Assembly (NCBI GenBank): GCA_037045155.1
Contig: JBAOIG010000005.1
Location: forward strand, 1,178,001-1,242,000
Length of the DNA stretch: 64,000 nucleotides
Reading direction: 5' to 3'
DNA from: Thermomicrobiales bacterium
GTDB taxonomy: Bacteria > Chloroflexota > Chloroflexia > Thermomicrobiales > CFX8
In this document: positions 41,279-51,204 of the stretch, one piece after another
Numbering within the stretch: the first letter of the stretch is position 1
How the letters are laid out: every line of letters starts with the position of its first letter
Position numbers and translations under genes: made by a program
The notes under the pieces: model-generated
Told to the model about the DNA's origin: nothing
Database searches by the model: none
The model's input: the letters and a program-made list of their open reading frames with translations, nothing else

Positions 41279-44200
41279 GTGGATGCATCGATGCCAGGCT
41301 CGATGACGTGGCGTCTGGTCGGGCCGTTCCGCGGTGGGCGCGTTGTCGCCGTCGCCGGCCACCCGACGGAAGTTGGCACGTTCTATTTCGGCGCGTGTGC
41401 TGGCGGTGTCTGGAAGACGACGAATGCCGGCGATTACTGGGAGAACATCTCCGACGGGTACTTCAACACCGCCGCCGTTGGCGCGATTGCCGTTGCGCCG
41501 TCCGACCCGAATGTCATCTATGTTGGCATGGGGGAGACGAGCATCCGCGGTGATGTCTCGCACGGCGACGGTGTCTACAGATCGACCGACGGTGGGCAGA
41601 CCTGGCGACATGTCGGCCTTCCGGAGACCCAGTCGATTTCGACGATCCGCGTCCATCCGACCGATCCGGATCTGGTCTACGTCGCCGCGTTCGGGCATGT
41701 CTGGGGGCCGAATCCGGAGCGGGGTGTCTACCGCTCTCGCGACGGTGGATCGTCGTGGACACAGGTGCTTCACACGAGCGATGGCGCGGGTGCTATCGAC
41801 CTGGCGATGGATCCGAACAACCCTCGCGTCCTCTACGCGGCGATGTGGGACGCTCAGCGTTACCCCCATGCCCTGCGCTCTGGCGGCCCGAATAGCGGCA
41901 TCTTCAAGACGACCGACGGTGGCGATACCTGGACAGGAACTGACACGTAACCCGGGCCTGCCGACAGGTGTGCTGGGCAAGATCGGAATCGCGGTCGCGC
42001 CGGCTAAGCCCGGCCGCGTCTGGGCATTGGTCGAGTCGGAGGATGGAGCGCTATTCCGCTCCGACGATGGTGGCGCGAACCTGGCAGCGCGTCTGTGATC
42101 AGGGCGACCTGCGTCGCCGTGCCTGGTACTACACGCATATCGTCGCTGACCCGTCAGGATGGCGACACGGTCTATATCCTCAATCTGAAGTTCTGGAAGT
42201 CGATCGACGGCGGAAAGACATTCACCGCGATCCCGACCCAGCATGGTGACAACCAGGATCTGTGGATCGACCCGGCGGATCCGCGCCGGATGATCGAGGG
42301 CAACGACGGCGGCGCGAACGTGTCGTTCAACGGCGGCGCGACATGGTCGACGATCTACAACCAGCCGACCGGGCAGTTCTATCACGTGACTACCGACGAT
42401 CGGACACCGTACCGACGTGTACGGATCCCAGCAGGACAACACGGCCTTCTGCGGCTCCCCAGCTCGTCGCTACGCGGCGCAATAACCGCCGCGGAGTACT
42501 TCGAGCCAGGCGGCGGCGAGTCCGGCTATATCGCGATCAAGCCGGATGACAACAACATCGTCTATCGGTGGCGCGATCGGGTCGGGCGCTGGCCACGGCC
42601 GGCTACTGCGCTTCGATCAGCGGACGAACGAGATTCGGATCGTTACCGTCTGGCCGGAAGTCCACGGAATGGGCCGCGGCGCGGAGGCGCTGAAGTACCG
42701 TTTCCAGTGGACGTTTCCCGATCTCATTCTCTCCGCACGATCCGAATACGCTCTATGTGACCTCGAATGTCGTCCACCGCACGCGCGACGAAGGCATGAG
42801 CTGGGAGGTCATCTCCCCCGACCTGATCACATAACGACCCGGAGACGCTGAAACCCTCCGGTGGACCGATCACCCGCGACAACACCGGCGCGGAGGCATA
42901 CGGCACGATCTTCGCGTTCTTCGAATCGCCGCATGAGCGCGGGTATCTTCTGGGCCGGCTCGGACGATGGCCGTCTGCACATCTCTCGCGATGGCGGCGA
43001 GTCATGGGACGAGGTTTCGATCCCGACAAGCCAACTCCCCGATCGCCCGATGATCTCGGTGATGGAGCCATCGCCACACGAGCCGATCGACGGTCTATGT
43101 CGCCGCGACACGATACAAGCACGATGACTTCGCGCCGTATCTGTTCAAGACAGCCGACGACGGCAAGACCTGGACGAAGATCACGACCGGCATCCCTGAC
43201 GGTGAGTTCACCCGTGTGATTCGCGAAGATCCGAATCGCATGGGCCTGCTCTACGCCGGGACCGAAACCGGTGTGTATGTCTCGTTCGACGATGGCGCGA
43301 GCTGGCAGCGATTCCAGTCGAATCTGCCGGTTGTGCCGATCTACGATCTGATGATCAAGGGGACTGATCTCCTCGCGGCGACGCATGGGCGCTCGTTCTG
43401 GATCCTCGACGATCTATCACCGTTACACCAGATGGACGCTGCGACTGCTGACGAGAAGGTCGTCCTGTTTGCTCCTCGAACGGCGAAGCGGATCAAGGTC
43501 TACGGTCGTCTCGGCGATCCGTCGGCAGATGCCTACAGCTACGGGCGAGCCGGCGGTATGCCGATGACGACGCGACAACGGCCGGCTGCTGGTGGCGGCG
43601 TCGAAACTGAGTATGTTGACGCCGGCAAGAACCCTCCGGACGGCGCGATCATCCACTACTGGTTGAAGGATGCGTCGAAAACCGCCACGTTGACAATTAA
43701 GGACGCCGACGGTCAGACGATTCGGACGTTTGCCAGTGATGAACCAGGTTCCGGCACGCCTCGACTGGTCCCCTCAGCCGGGATGAACAAGTTCGTCTGG
43801 GATCTTCGCATTCCGCCCGCGAAGGCGATCTCGGGGATCGATTCGTCATTCACCTCTGGTATTCAGCCCGATGCGCTTCTGGGGCCCGTCGTCGTGCCCG
43901 GCCAGTACTCGGTCGAGCTGGACGTTGATGGGACCACGCGCCAGCAGGTGCTTCTCATTGAAGCCGATCCACGGGTCAGTGGCAATCAGCAGGATCTCGA
44001 GGCGCAATATGATCTTCTACTGAAGATCCGGGACAAGCTTACCGAGACTCATGCGGCAATCGACCGAATTCACACGATTCGAACGCAGGTCCGTGACTGG
44101 CTGACGCGGCTCGATGATGAGACCGTCACGAACACTGGCAGGGCGTTGCTTGACAAGCTCGCGGGGGTCGAAGAGACGCTGGCTCAGCCGAAGGCGAGTG

Positions 44201-44424
44201 ATCCGCGCCAGTTTCCCAGCGGCCTCAATGACAAGCTTGCCGCGTTGCCTGGGATGATCTCCAACTCCGATACGCGCCCACCGAAGCAGTACTACGAGGT
44301 GTTCGACAAGGTCTCGGGAGAGGTCGATCAGCAACGAGCAGCGCTCGATGGGATCGTCGACGCGGAGGTCCGGGCGTTCAACGCCTTGATCTCCGGCATG
44401 CAGACCGACGCCGTGATTCTGTAG
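41279..44424 (+). pseudogene. VPS10/BNR beta-propeller protein, broken by many indels
   Basis: A paralogue of the intact gene directly downstream. Residues for the first 220 codons (MTWRLVGPFRGGRVVAVAGH onward, with DGGQTW and DGGSSW propeller motifs) and the last 400 codons are intact. Between about 41936 and 43120 the frame changes around ten times through single-base insertions or deletions, for example an extra G near 41936, an extra C near 42079 and an extra T near 42154, yet each piece still aligns to the downstream copy. That pattern fits clustered sequencing error or a young pseudogene. The start is a GTG with GGAGGAG 8 nt upstream. Confidence 0.85.
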
Positions 44425-44542
44425 GGTTGAGTTCGCCGGGCTGCTAAACGCGGTCAGGTGGGTATGTATTGCGAACGACGCCAACTGAGAGCGAACCACT
44501 GGGGCTCGTTCGATGCTGGTGGCTGAACTAGGAGGCATGGGA

Positions 44543-47500
44543 ATGACTGCAGGAGCCACGTCCGCGAAGGATGTGAGCGGGAGCCTGTTGGGTTCACTGG
44601 ATTGGCGGCTCATCGGGCCGTTCCGCGGTGGGCGCGTCGTCGCTGTCACCGGAGTTGTGTCGGATCGGGAGACGTACTATTTCGGCGCAGTCGCTGGCGG
44701 GGTCTGGAAGACGACTGACGGTGGCGTTGTCTGGCGCAATGTGTCTGACGGCCAGTTCAACACGGGGGCTGTCGGCGCGATTGCCGTCTCGGTATCGGAC
44801 CCGAACGTCATCTACGCCGGCACCGGAGAGACGAGCATTCGTGGCGACGTCTCGCACGGAGATGGCGTTTACAAATCCACCGATGGCGGCAAGACCTGGG
44901 CGAACGTTGGCCTGTCCGACACCCGCCACATCGGCCGCATCCGCATTCACCCGACGAACCCGGATGTCGTCTACGTCGCGGCGCTGGGCCACACCTGGGG
45001 GCAGAATGAGGAGCGCGGCGTCTTCCGCACGACCGACGGTGGGAAGAGCTGGCAGAAGGTGCTCTACAAGAGCGACCGAGCTGGTTCGCACGACCTCTGG
45101 CTGGATCCGTCTAACCCGCGCGTTCTCTATGCCGCGATCTGGCAAGCGCAGCGCTTCCCGAACGCGCTATCGTCTGGCGGCGAGGATTCGGGCATCTGGA
45201 AGTCCGTCGATGGCGGCGATACCTGGGTCGAGCTGACGCGCAAGCCGGGCCTGCCAACCGACGCCGTGCTGGGCAAGATCGGCATTGCCGGGTCGCCAGC
45301 GCAGCCGGACCGCGTCTGGGCGTTGATTGAGGCGGTCAACGGTGGCCTGTTCCGCTCGGACGATGGTGGCGAGACCTGGGAGAAGGTCAACACCGAGGCG
45401 AAGCTGCGAACGCGGGCGTGGTACTACATGCACATGATCCCGGATCCGCGCGACCCGAACACCGTCTATGTGTTGAACTACAATTTCTGGAAGTCGATCG
45501 ACGGCGGGAAGACGTTCACCGAGATCCCCTCTCGCCACGGCGACGAGCAGGACCTCTGGATCGACCCTGACGACACGCAACGGATGATCAAGGGCGACGA
45601 CGGCGGCGGTTGTGTCACCTATAACGGCGGCCGGAGCTGGTCGTCGATCATGAATCAGCCGACGGCGCAGCTCTATCACGTCACCACTGACAATGCCTAT
45701 CCGTTCCGGATCTACGCCTCGCAGCAGGACAACTCGGCGGTGAGCATTCCGAGCGCGACGGTCAATGGGACGATCCACGAGCGAGACTCGTATACGCCCG
45801 GCGGCGGCGAGTCCGGCTATATCGCTCTGAAGCCGAGCGACCCTGACATCATCGTCGCGGGCGGCATCGGATCGGGAAACTTCAATGGCCGCCTCATCAA
45901 GTACAACCACCGCACCGGCCAGTGGAAGAACATCACCGTCTGGCCAGACCTGGCCGGCATGGGGTCGGGCGCTGGGAGCCTGAAGTACCGCTTCCAGTGG
46001 ACCTACCCGATCTTCTACTCGCGTCACGAAGTGGACACACTCTATGTCGCCGGCAACCGGATCTTCCGCTCGACCGACGACGGAATGACCTGGGAGATCG
46101 TTTCCGACGACATCACCCGCAACGACCCCTCGAAGTTGGGACCGTCCGGCGGGCCGATCACGAAAGACAACACCGGCGCCGAGGCGTACTGCACGATCTT
46201 CGCGCTGGCCGAGTCCCCTCAGGAGCCCAACACGCTATGGGCCGGCACCGACGATGGGTTGGTTAAGATCAGCAAGGATCGCGGCAAGACCTGGGAGGAC
46301 ATCACCCCGCCGGCCCTGCCCGAGTGGGCGCTCATCTCGATCATCGACCCGTCCGAGCACCACGCTGGGACCGCCTACGTCGCCGCGACACGCTACAAGT
46401 CGGACGATACGACGCCGTATCTGTTCAGGACCAGCGACTACGGCAAGACCTGGACGACGATCACCAACGGCATTCCATCCACCGATTTCACCCGCACGAT
46501 CCGCGAGGACAAGGCCCAGCAAGGGCTGCTGTATGCCGGAACCGAAACAGGCGCCTACGTCTCATTCGATGACGGCGCAAACTGGCAGCGTCTGGGTGGC
46601 AACTTCCCGGTCGCGCCGGTTTATGATCTCATCGTCAAGGGGCACAGCCTCGTGGTCGCGACTCACGGCCGCTCGATCTGGATGCTCGACGACTTGACGC
46701 CTCTGCGCCAGATGGCTTCTGGACGAACCGGCAATGGCGTGACGCTCTTCGAGCTGCCGTCGAAGGTTCGCTTCAACCCTGTCATCGGGTTCGGTGGATC
46801 GCCCCAGAAGGGGTACGTTTCCTACCACGCGGCGAGCACCAGCCACGTGTCCTACGAACAGGTCGAGCAACCCGACGGCACGATGAAGAATGTCTACGTC
46901 GACGCTGCCGCCAACCCATACGACGGGGTGATCGTCTCCTACTACCTGCCCGAAGCGGCAAAGCAGTCTGCGGATCTTGCCGTCATCGACAGCCAGGGGA
47001 ATACCGTTCGGTCATTCACCACGAAGGTGGCCGACGCCGCGTCAGAGGAGAGCGCTGCCGGTGGCCAGAAGGTGCCGGCTGCCGCGGGGGTGAATCGTTT
47101 CCATTGGGATATGCGCTACGAGCCCGCGGCAACGCTTGAGGGTCAGGAGCTCGCCGATTGGGATAAGCCAGTCGGGCCGAAGGCGCTGCCCGGCAACTAC
47201 ACTGTGCGGCTGACGATCGACGGCGCGACGCACGAGCAGCCGCTGGAGATCGTCCCCGACCCACGTCTGGATACCCCGGCCGAGGCGCTTCAGGAGCAGC
47301 TCGATCTACTGCTGAAGATCCGCGACCGGCTGAGCGACACGAACCGTGCAGTCTCGCGCGTGCGAAAGGTTCGCACGCAGGTCGAGGACTGGGAGAAGCG
47401 CGTCAAGGACAGCGACGCCGCTGAGTCGGTGCAGGCCGCCGGCAAGGACGCGCGCGAGGCCCTGACCGCGATCGAGACCGAGCTGGTCGACACGACCACT

Positions 47501-47725
47501 GATAGCCCGTTGATGGCGCCATCCCGGCTCTTCGAGAAGCTGAACGCCCTCACCGAGTTCGTCTCTCTCGCCGAGGGTGCGCCGGCGAAGCAGGGCTACG
47601 AGGTCTTCGACGAGCTCTCGACGCGCCTCGACGACCTTCTCGAGACGCTCGACGGCGTCATCAGCAGCAAGGTCCGCGTATTCAACGAAGCGATCTCGGC
47701 TGCCAAGCTCCCGCCGGTCGGATAG
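44543..47725 (+). CDS. VPS10/sortilin-like beta-propeller protein
   Basis: 1,060 residues. The first 700 contain repeated BNR-type motifs (TTDGGVVW, STDGGKTW, TTDGGKSW, SVDGGDTW, SIDGGKTF, STDDGMTW, SDYGKTW), characteristic of VPS10-like or sialidase-type propellers. The C-terminus is a helical and beta segment with repeated acidic residues (EALQEQLDLLLKIRDRLSDT), possibly coiled. There is no signal peptide, so it may act in the cytoplasm or be exported in an unknown way. The ATG at 44543 has AGGAGG 10 nt upstream. It forms a tandem pair with the broken copy upstream. Substrate or partner unknown. Confidence 0.85.
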   Translation: MTAGATSAKDVSGSLLGSLDWRLIGPFRGGRVVAVTGVVSDRETYYFGAVAGGVWKTTDGGVVWRNVSDGQFNTGAVGAIAVSVSDPNVIYAGTGETSIRGDVSHGDGVYKSTDGGKTWANVGLSDTRHIGRIRIHPTNPDVVYVAALGHTWGQNEERGVFRTTDGGKSWQKVLYKSDRAGSHDLWLDPSNPRVLYAAIWQAQRFPNALSSGGEDSGIWKSVDGGDTWVELTRKPGLPTDAVLGKIGIAGSPAQPDRVWALIEAVNGGLFRSDDGGETWEKVNTEAKLRTRAWYYMHMIPDPRDPNTVYVLNYNFWKSIDGGKTFTEIPSRHGDEQDLWIDPDDTQRMIKGDDGGGCVTYNGGRSWSSIMNQPTAQLYHVTTDNAYPFRIYASQQDNSAVSIPSATVNGTIHERDSYTPGGGESGYIALKPSDPDIIVAGGIGSGNFNGRLIKYNHRTGQWKNITVWPDLAGMGSGAGSLKYRFQWTYPIFYSRHEVDTLYVAGNRIFRSTDDGMTWEIVSDDITRNDPSKLGPSGGPITKDNTGAEAYCTIFALAESPQEPNTLWAGTDDGLVKISKDRGKTWEDITPPALPEWALISIIDPSEHHAGTAYVAATRYKSDDTTPYLFRTSDYGKTWTTITNGIPSTDFTRTIREDKAQQGLLYAGTETGAYVSFDDGANWQRLGGNFPVAPVYDLIVKGHSLVVATHGRSIWMLDDLTPLRQMASGRTGNGVTLFELPSKVRFNPVIGFGGSPQKGYVSYHAASTSHVSYEQVEQPDGTMKNVYVDAAANPYDGVIVSYYLPEAAKQSADLAVIDSQGNTVRSFTTKVADAASEESAAGGQKVPAAAGVNRFHWDMRYEPAATLEGQELADWDKPVGPKALPGNYTVRLTIDGATHEQPLEIVPDPRLDTPAEALQEQLDLLLKIRDRLSDTNRAVSRVRKVRTQVEDWEKRVKDSDAAESVQAAGKDAREALTAIETELVDTTTDSPLMAPSRLFEKLNALTEFVSLAEGAPAKQGYEVFDELSTRLDDLLETLDGVISSKVRVFNEAISAAKLPPVG

Positions 47726-47748
47726 TCCGACCCGGAACGACAACGAGA

Positions 47749-47778
47749 ACGGCCACCGGCAAGATTGCCGGTGGCCGT
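47749..47778. terminator. Bidirectional terminator hairpin
   Basis: ACGGCCACCGGCAA, loop GA, TTGCCGGTGGCCGT: perfect 14-bp arms followed by TTCCTGTT. It separates the convergent propeller gene and the ABC solute-binding gene. Confidence 0.85.
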
Positions 47779-47799
47779 TTCCTGTTGGATCACCCGTTG

Positions 47800-49083
47800 C
47801 TAACGTCCGAGGATCTCGCGCGTCTTGTCGTCAGCAGTCTGCAAGGCCGCGTCCAGCGACTTTGTGCCGAAGAAAGCGACGTAGATCTCGTCGTTGATGA
47901 CCTTCTCGATCTCCGGCCATTCAGCGATGGTCGGCAGGCTGACCAGGTGCGGGCCAAGATCGAGGAAGATCTGGCTGTTGGCCGGTGACTGGCCCGGGTC
48001 GAGGAAGGCGTCCGACTCGGCAACCGACTTCAGCGATGGCACCGTCCGGCCTAGCTTCGCTGCGACCGTCTGTCCGTCCTTGCCGATGGCGTACTCGATG
48101 AACTTCCAGGCCGCGTCCTTGTTCTTCCCGTCCTTCGGCATGCAGAAGGCGTCGCTATGCAGCGTCGAGGCCTGCGTCTTGTCGGCCGGCGGCGGCGCGA
48201 CATCCCAGGCAAACCCCTCGATCGAACGGAACACCGGCGTTGCGCGGCGACTGTTCAGCGTCATCGCAATGCTGCCCTCCATGAAGCGGCTGTCCGGGTC
48301 CTGGGCAGCGTAGGACGCCTCATCGGGGACGACATGGTGGACGAGATTCAGGTCAACGAAGAACTGCAGCGCCTCGCGGGTGGCGTCGCCGCCAAACGTG
48401 ATGCTACGCGGATCATTCGGGTCGGATTGCAGGCTGCCGCCGTGTGACCAGATGAACGGCGCTGCGCGAATGATCGATGGCTCGAAGCCCAGTCCCCAGA
48501 TGTCGGTCTTGCCATCGCCGTTCGTATCCAGCGTCAACGCCTTGGCGGCGGCGACAAAATCGTCCCAGGTCCAGTCGTTGGTCGGCAGCGGAACGCCGTG
48601 CTTCTCGAACAGATCCTTGTTGTAGTAGACAACCAGGCTCGACTGGTTGAACGGGATGCATTGCAGCACGCCATTGTAGGTGAACGCTTCCATCGGGACA
48701 TTGAAGAACTGGTCGGCGCTCAGGCCCTTGGCCTTCTCCAGCTTCGGCCCCAGCGGCTCCAGGACGCCCTTCGAGACGAACTGGCCGTTGTGCCGGTAGT
48801 TGATCAGATAGACGTCCGGCGGGCTGCCGCTGGCAAACGATGCCGAAAGACGCGAAAGGAACGTCTTCCGGTCGGGAATTGCGTTCAGCGTCACCTTGGC
48901 CTTCGGATTTACCTTGATGTACTCGTCGGCGATTGACTGGTAGACCTGCGCCTCTTCAGGATCGGCCCAGACCTGCCAGGTGATTGGCGCGGTGCTTGAG
49001 TCCCCGCTGCCGCCGCAGGCGGTCATCAGCACCGACAGCGCAAGGAGCGCGGCCAGGGCTGCTACACCCCATCGTCGCGTCAT
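47800..49083 (-). CDS. ABC transporter solute-binding lipoprotein (family 1)
   Basis: 427 residues. A lipoprotein signal with lipobox LMTAC and lipidated cysteine C23. The body matches sugar-type family 1 binding proteins (ITWQVWADPEEAQVYQSIAD; SGSPPDVYLINY; VVYYNKDLFEKHGV; DTNGDGKTDIWG, which resembles the calcium-binding-like loop of these proteins). It would capture a sugar or similar polar compound and feed the two permeases encoded upstream. The ATG has GGGGAGAG 2-3 nt upstream. No ATPase is encoded nearby, so a shared MsmK/MalK-type ATPase would be used. Confidence 0.93.
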   Translation of the reverse strand: MTRRWGVAALAALLALSVLMTACGGSGDSSTAPITWQVWADPEEAQVYQSIADEYIKVNPKAKVTLNAIPDRKTFLSRLSASFASGSPPDVYLINYRHNGQFVSKGVLEPLGPKLEKAKGLSADQFFNVPMEAFTYNGVLQCIPFNQSSLVVYYNKDLFEKHGVPLPTNDWTWDDFVAAAKALTLDTNGDGKTDIWGLGFEPSIIRAAPFIWSHGGSLQSDPNDPRSITFGGDATREALQFFVDLNLVHHVVPDEASYAAQDPDSRFMEGSIAMTLNSRRATPVFRSIEGFAWDVAPPPADKTQASTLHSDAFCMPKDGKNKDAAWKFIEYAIGKDGQTVAAKLGRTVPSLKSVAESDAFLDPGQSPANSQIFLDLGPHLVSLPTIAEWPEIEKVINDEIYVAFFGTKSLDAALQTADDKTREILGR

Positions 49084-49115
49084 GTCTCTCCCCCTCAACT
49101 ACCCCAGTGAGCTAC

Positions 49116-49988
49116 TCACTGGAACGGATTCCCCTCATCGTATTCTCTCAAGAAGTGACGCTGGGCGACAATGAACACCACAACTGCCGGGAGCGTCACG
49201 ACGACCGCGCCGGCCATCATCAATGGCCAATCGCTTGGATGAAGCTGCTGGAGACCCTGAAGCGCCACCGGCAGCGTGTACCACCTGGGATTGTTGATAT
49301 AGAGCAGCGGGTCGAGAAAGTTGCCCCAGTGTCGCTCGAACGACAATACCGTAACCGCCATCAAGGCTGGTCGCACCTGCGGCAAACCGATGCTCCACCA
49401 GATCCTCGACGCGCTCGCGCCATCCAGACGCGCAGCCTCGAACGAGCCGATCGGCGCCCGCCGGAATGCCCAGAACATGATCAGGACGTAGAGCGGGCTG
49501 CTGCCCATGAGCCCCGGGACGATCAGGACCCCGAGCGTGTCCAGAACGCCGAGCCACTTGTAGACCATGAACCTGGTCAACCAGACTGCCATCAGCGGCA
49601 CCATCAACGCGGCAACAAGCGTCGCAACGAGGAGGTCGCGCATTCGCGCGGGAACCTGCGCCATCGCAAATCCAGCAAGCGACGTCGTCAGGAGCGTCAG
49701 CGGAATGACTGTGACGATCACGATGACCGAATTGGCCGCGTAGCGCGCCATCGGCACGACGTGGAATATGGCCCGGTAGTTGCTGAGTGTCGCCGGATCC
49801 GGCCACCACTGGATGCGGAGCGGCATCGGCAGACCGAGCGGGCGTAACGAAGCAACGACCATCCAGAGCAGCGGCAGAATGAAGAGTGTTGCGGCCAACA
49901 CACCGGCGATGAGCCGGATGCTGCGCGCCGGCCTGCGGCGCGTTCGCGGCGCCGGCTGAGCTGTCACTTCTGCCGCTCGCTCACTCAA
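49116..49988 (-). CDS. ABC sugar permease, MalG type
   Basis: 290 residues, six membrane segments. The ATPase-contact EAA loop reads EAARLDGASASRIWWSIGLP, the typical consensus. It starts at a TTG overlapping the end of the first permease by 8 bp and having GGAGG about 10 nt upstream, so the pair is coupled. Partner of the permease and binding protein in this operon; the substrate cannot be named. Confidence 0.9.
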   Translation of the reverse strand: MSERAAEVTAQPAPRTRRRPARSIRLIAGVLAATLFILPLLWMVVASLRPLGLPMPLRIQWWPDPATLSNYRAIFHVVPMARYAANSVIVIVTVIPLTLLTTSLAGFAMAQVPARMRDLLVATLVAALMVPLMAVWLTRFMVYKWLGVLDTLGVLIVPGLMGSSPLYVLIMFWAFRRAPIGSFEAARLDGASASRIWWSIGLPQVRPALMAVTVLSFERHWGNFLDPLLYINNPRWYTLPVALQGLQQLHPSDWPLMMAGAVVVTLPAVVVFIVAQRHFLREYDEGNPFQ

Positions 49989-50835
49989 AGTACCCGGTCC
50001 TCCATCGACGGACGACGACGAACTGCAGCGCAATCGCCACGACAGTCACGGCAAACAGCACCAGCGTCATTGCTGCGGCGTAGCCAAACCGTTGATAGTC
50101 GATCGCGTTCTGCCAGATCCAGAATGGCAGATAGCTTGTCGCGTAGTACGGGCCACCGTTGGTCAGGATGACGGTCGCGACGAAGTTCGCCTGGAAGCTC
50201 CGGATCGTGTCCCGGAAGATGATGAGCAGCAGCATCGGCGCGAGCATCGGGAGGGTGATTCGTGTCAGCACCTGCCAGCGACTGGCGCCGTCGATCGCCG
50301 CAGATTCCAGCATCGCGCGCGGGATGTCCTGCAGTGTTGCCATCAGCAGCACGAATCCCTCGCCAAGAGTCCAGAACAGGACGATGGCGATCGCGACCTG
50401 CGCCGAGGTTCCATTGAGCAACCAGCCGGCCGGCGTGCTGCCCCGACCGCCGAAGAGCGGTAGAAAGACATTCAGCGGGCTGAACAACGGGTTGAAGATG
50501 TAGAGCCAGAGGAGCGCATAGGCGATATCCGGCACGACGGTCGGCAGATAGATCGCCCCACGAATGAATGTCCGCCCCCGGCCAGGGCGGTGCAGCAGCA
50601 ACGCCAGCAGCAATGCGCCGAGTAACCGGATCGGCACAGCCAGCAGCACGTAGACCAGCGACGCGCGTAGCCCGTTGAAGAACATCCCGTCGTGAAGCAT
50701 CTCGCGGAAGTTGCCCAGCCCAAGCCACTCCGGCGAGCTAAGCGCGTCGTAGCGAGTGAACGCGAGCGGAATCGTCATGAGCGCCGGGACGATAATCAAC
50801 AGTGTCAGGCCGAGCAGAACCGGACTCAGCATCAT
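49981..50835 (-). CDS. ABC sugar permease, MalF type
   Basis: 284 residues from the first in-frame ATG, which starts inside membrane segment 1 (MMLSPVLLGLTLLIIVPA). Its EAA loop is ESAAIDGASRWQVLTRITLP. The frame is open upstream to 50940 and encodes a basic cytosolic tail (PDRIRRAFGSSYNRQ) normal for MalF-type permeases, but without ATG, GTG or TTG, so a CTG start near 50930, after AAGGA, is plausible. First gene of the permease-permease-binding protein operon. Confidence 0.88.
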   Translation of the reverse strand: MMLSPVLLGLTLLIIVPALMTIPLAFTRYDALSSPEWLGLGNFREMLHDGMFFNGLRASLVYVLLAVPIRLLGALLLALLLHRPGRGRTFIRGAIYLPTVVPDIAYALLWLYIFNPLFSPLNVFLPLFGGRGSTPAGWLLNGTSAQVAIAIVLFWTLGEGFVLLMATLQDIPRAMLESAAIDGASRWQVLTRITLPMLAPMLLLIIFRDTIRSFQANFVATVILTNGGPYYATSYLPFWIWQNAIDYQRFGYAAAMTLVLFAVTVVAIALQFVVVRRWRTGYFE

Positions 50836-51033
50836 CAGAAGCTGGCGATTGTAGGAACTACCGAAAGCCCGCCGGATTCGGTCAGGTTGCTGAGCGACGG
50901 AGGCATCGTCCGGTGGCGAAACGGTCAGCGGTCAGTCCTTTCCGGCAAGATTCGGGATGCGCATGATCTTCCATCCTACCATGGCCGCGTCGGCTGGACG
51001 TAGCCGTCTCCGATGCCCTCACTGTGTCCGTGC

Positions 51034-51075
51034 ATACGACATCTCCTCGGCTGTAATGCCGGGGAGATGTCGTAT
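51034..51075. terminator. 17-bp palindrome between amidase and ABC operon
   Basis: ATACGACATCTCCTCGG, 8-nt loop, CCGGGGAGATGTCGTAT, one G-T pair. Lies after the amidase and before the permease operon, both on the minus strand. It could end the upstream transcript or be an operator for the ABC genes. Confidence 0.55.
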
Positions 51076-51204
51076 CAGTATCGTCGGCGATGGCGCGCGA
51101 ACGGCGGATACCGCGCTGTTCCGGCGGGACCATCGTCGTTGCCCCGCCCGAACACAGTTCGCGTTGTTACTCCGGCCGGATAGCAGGAGCGCTTGCGGGA
51201 AACG

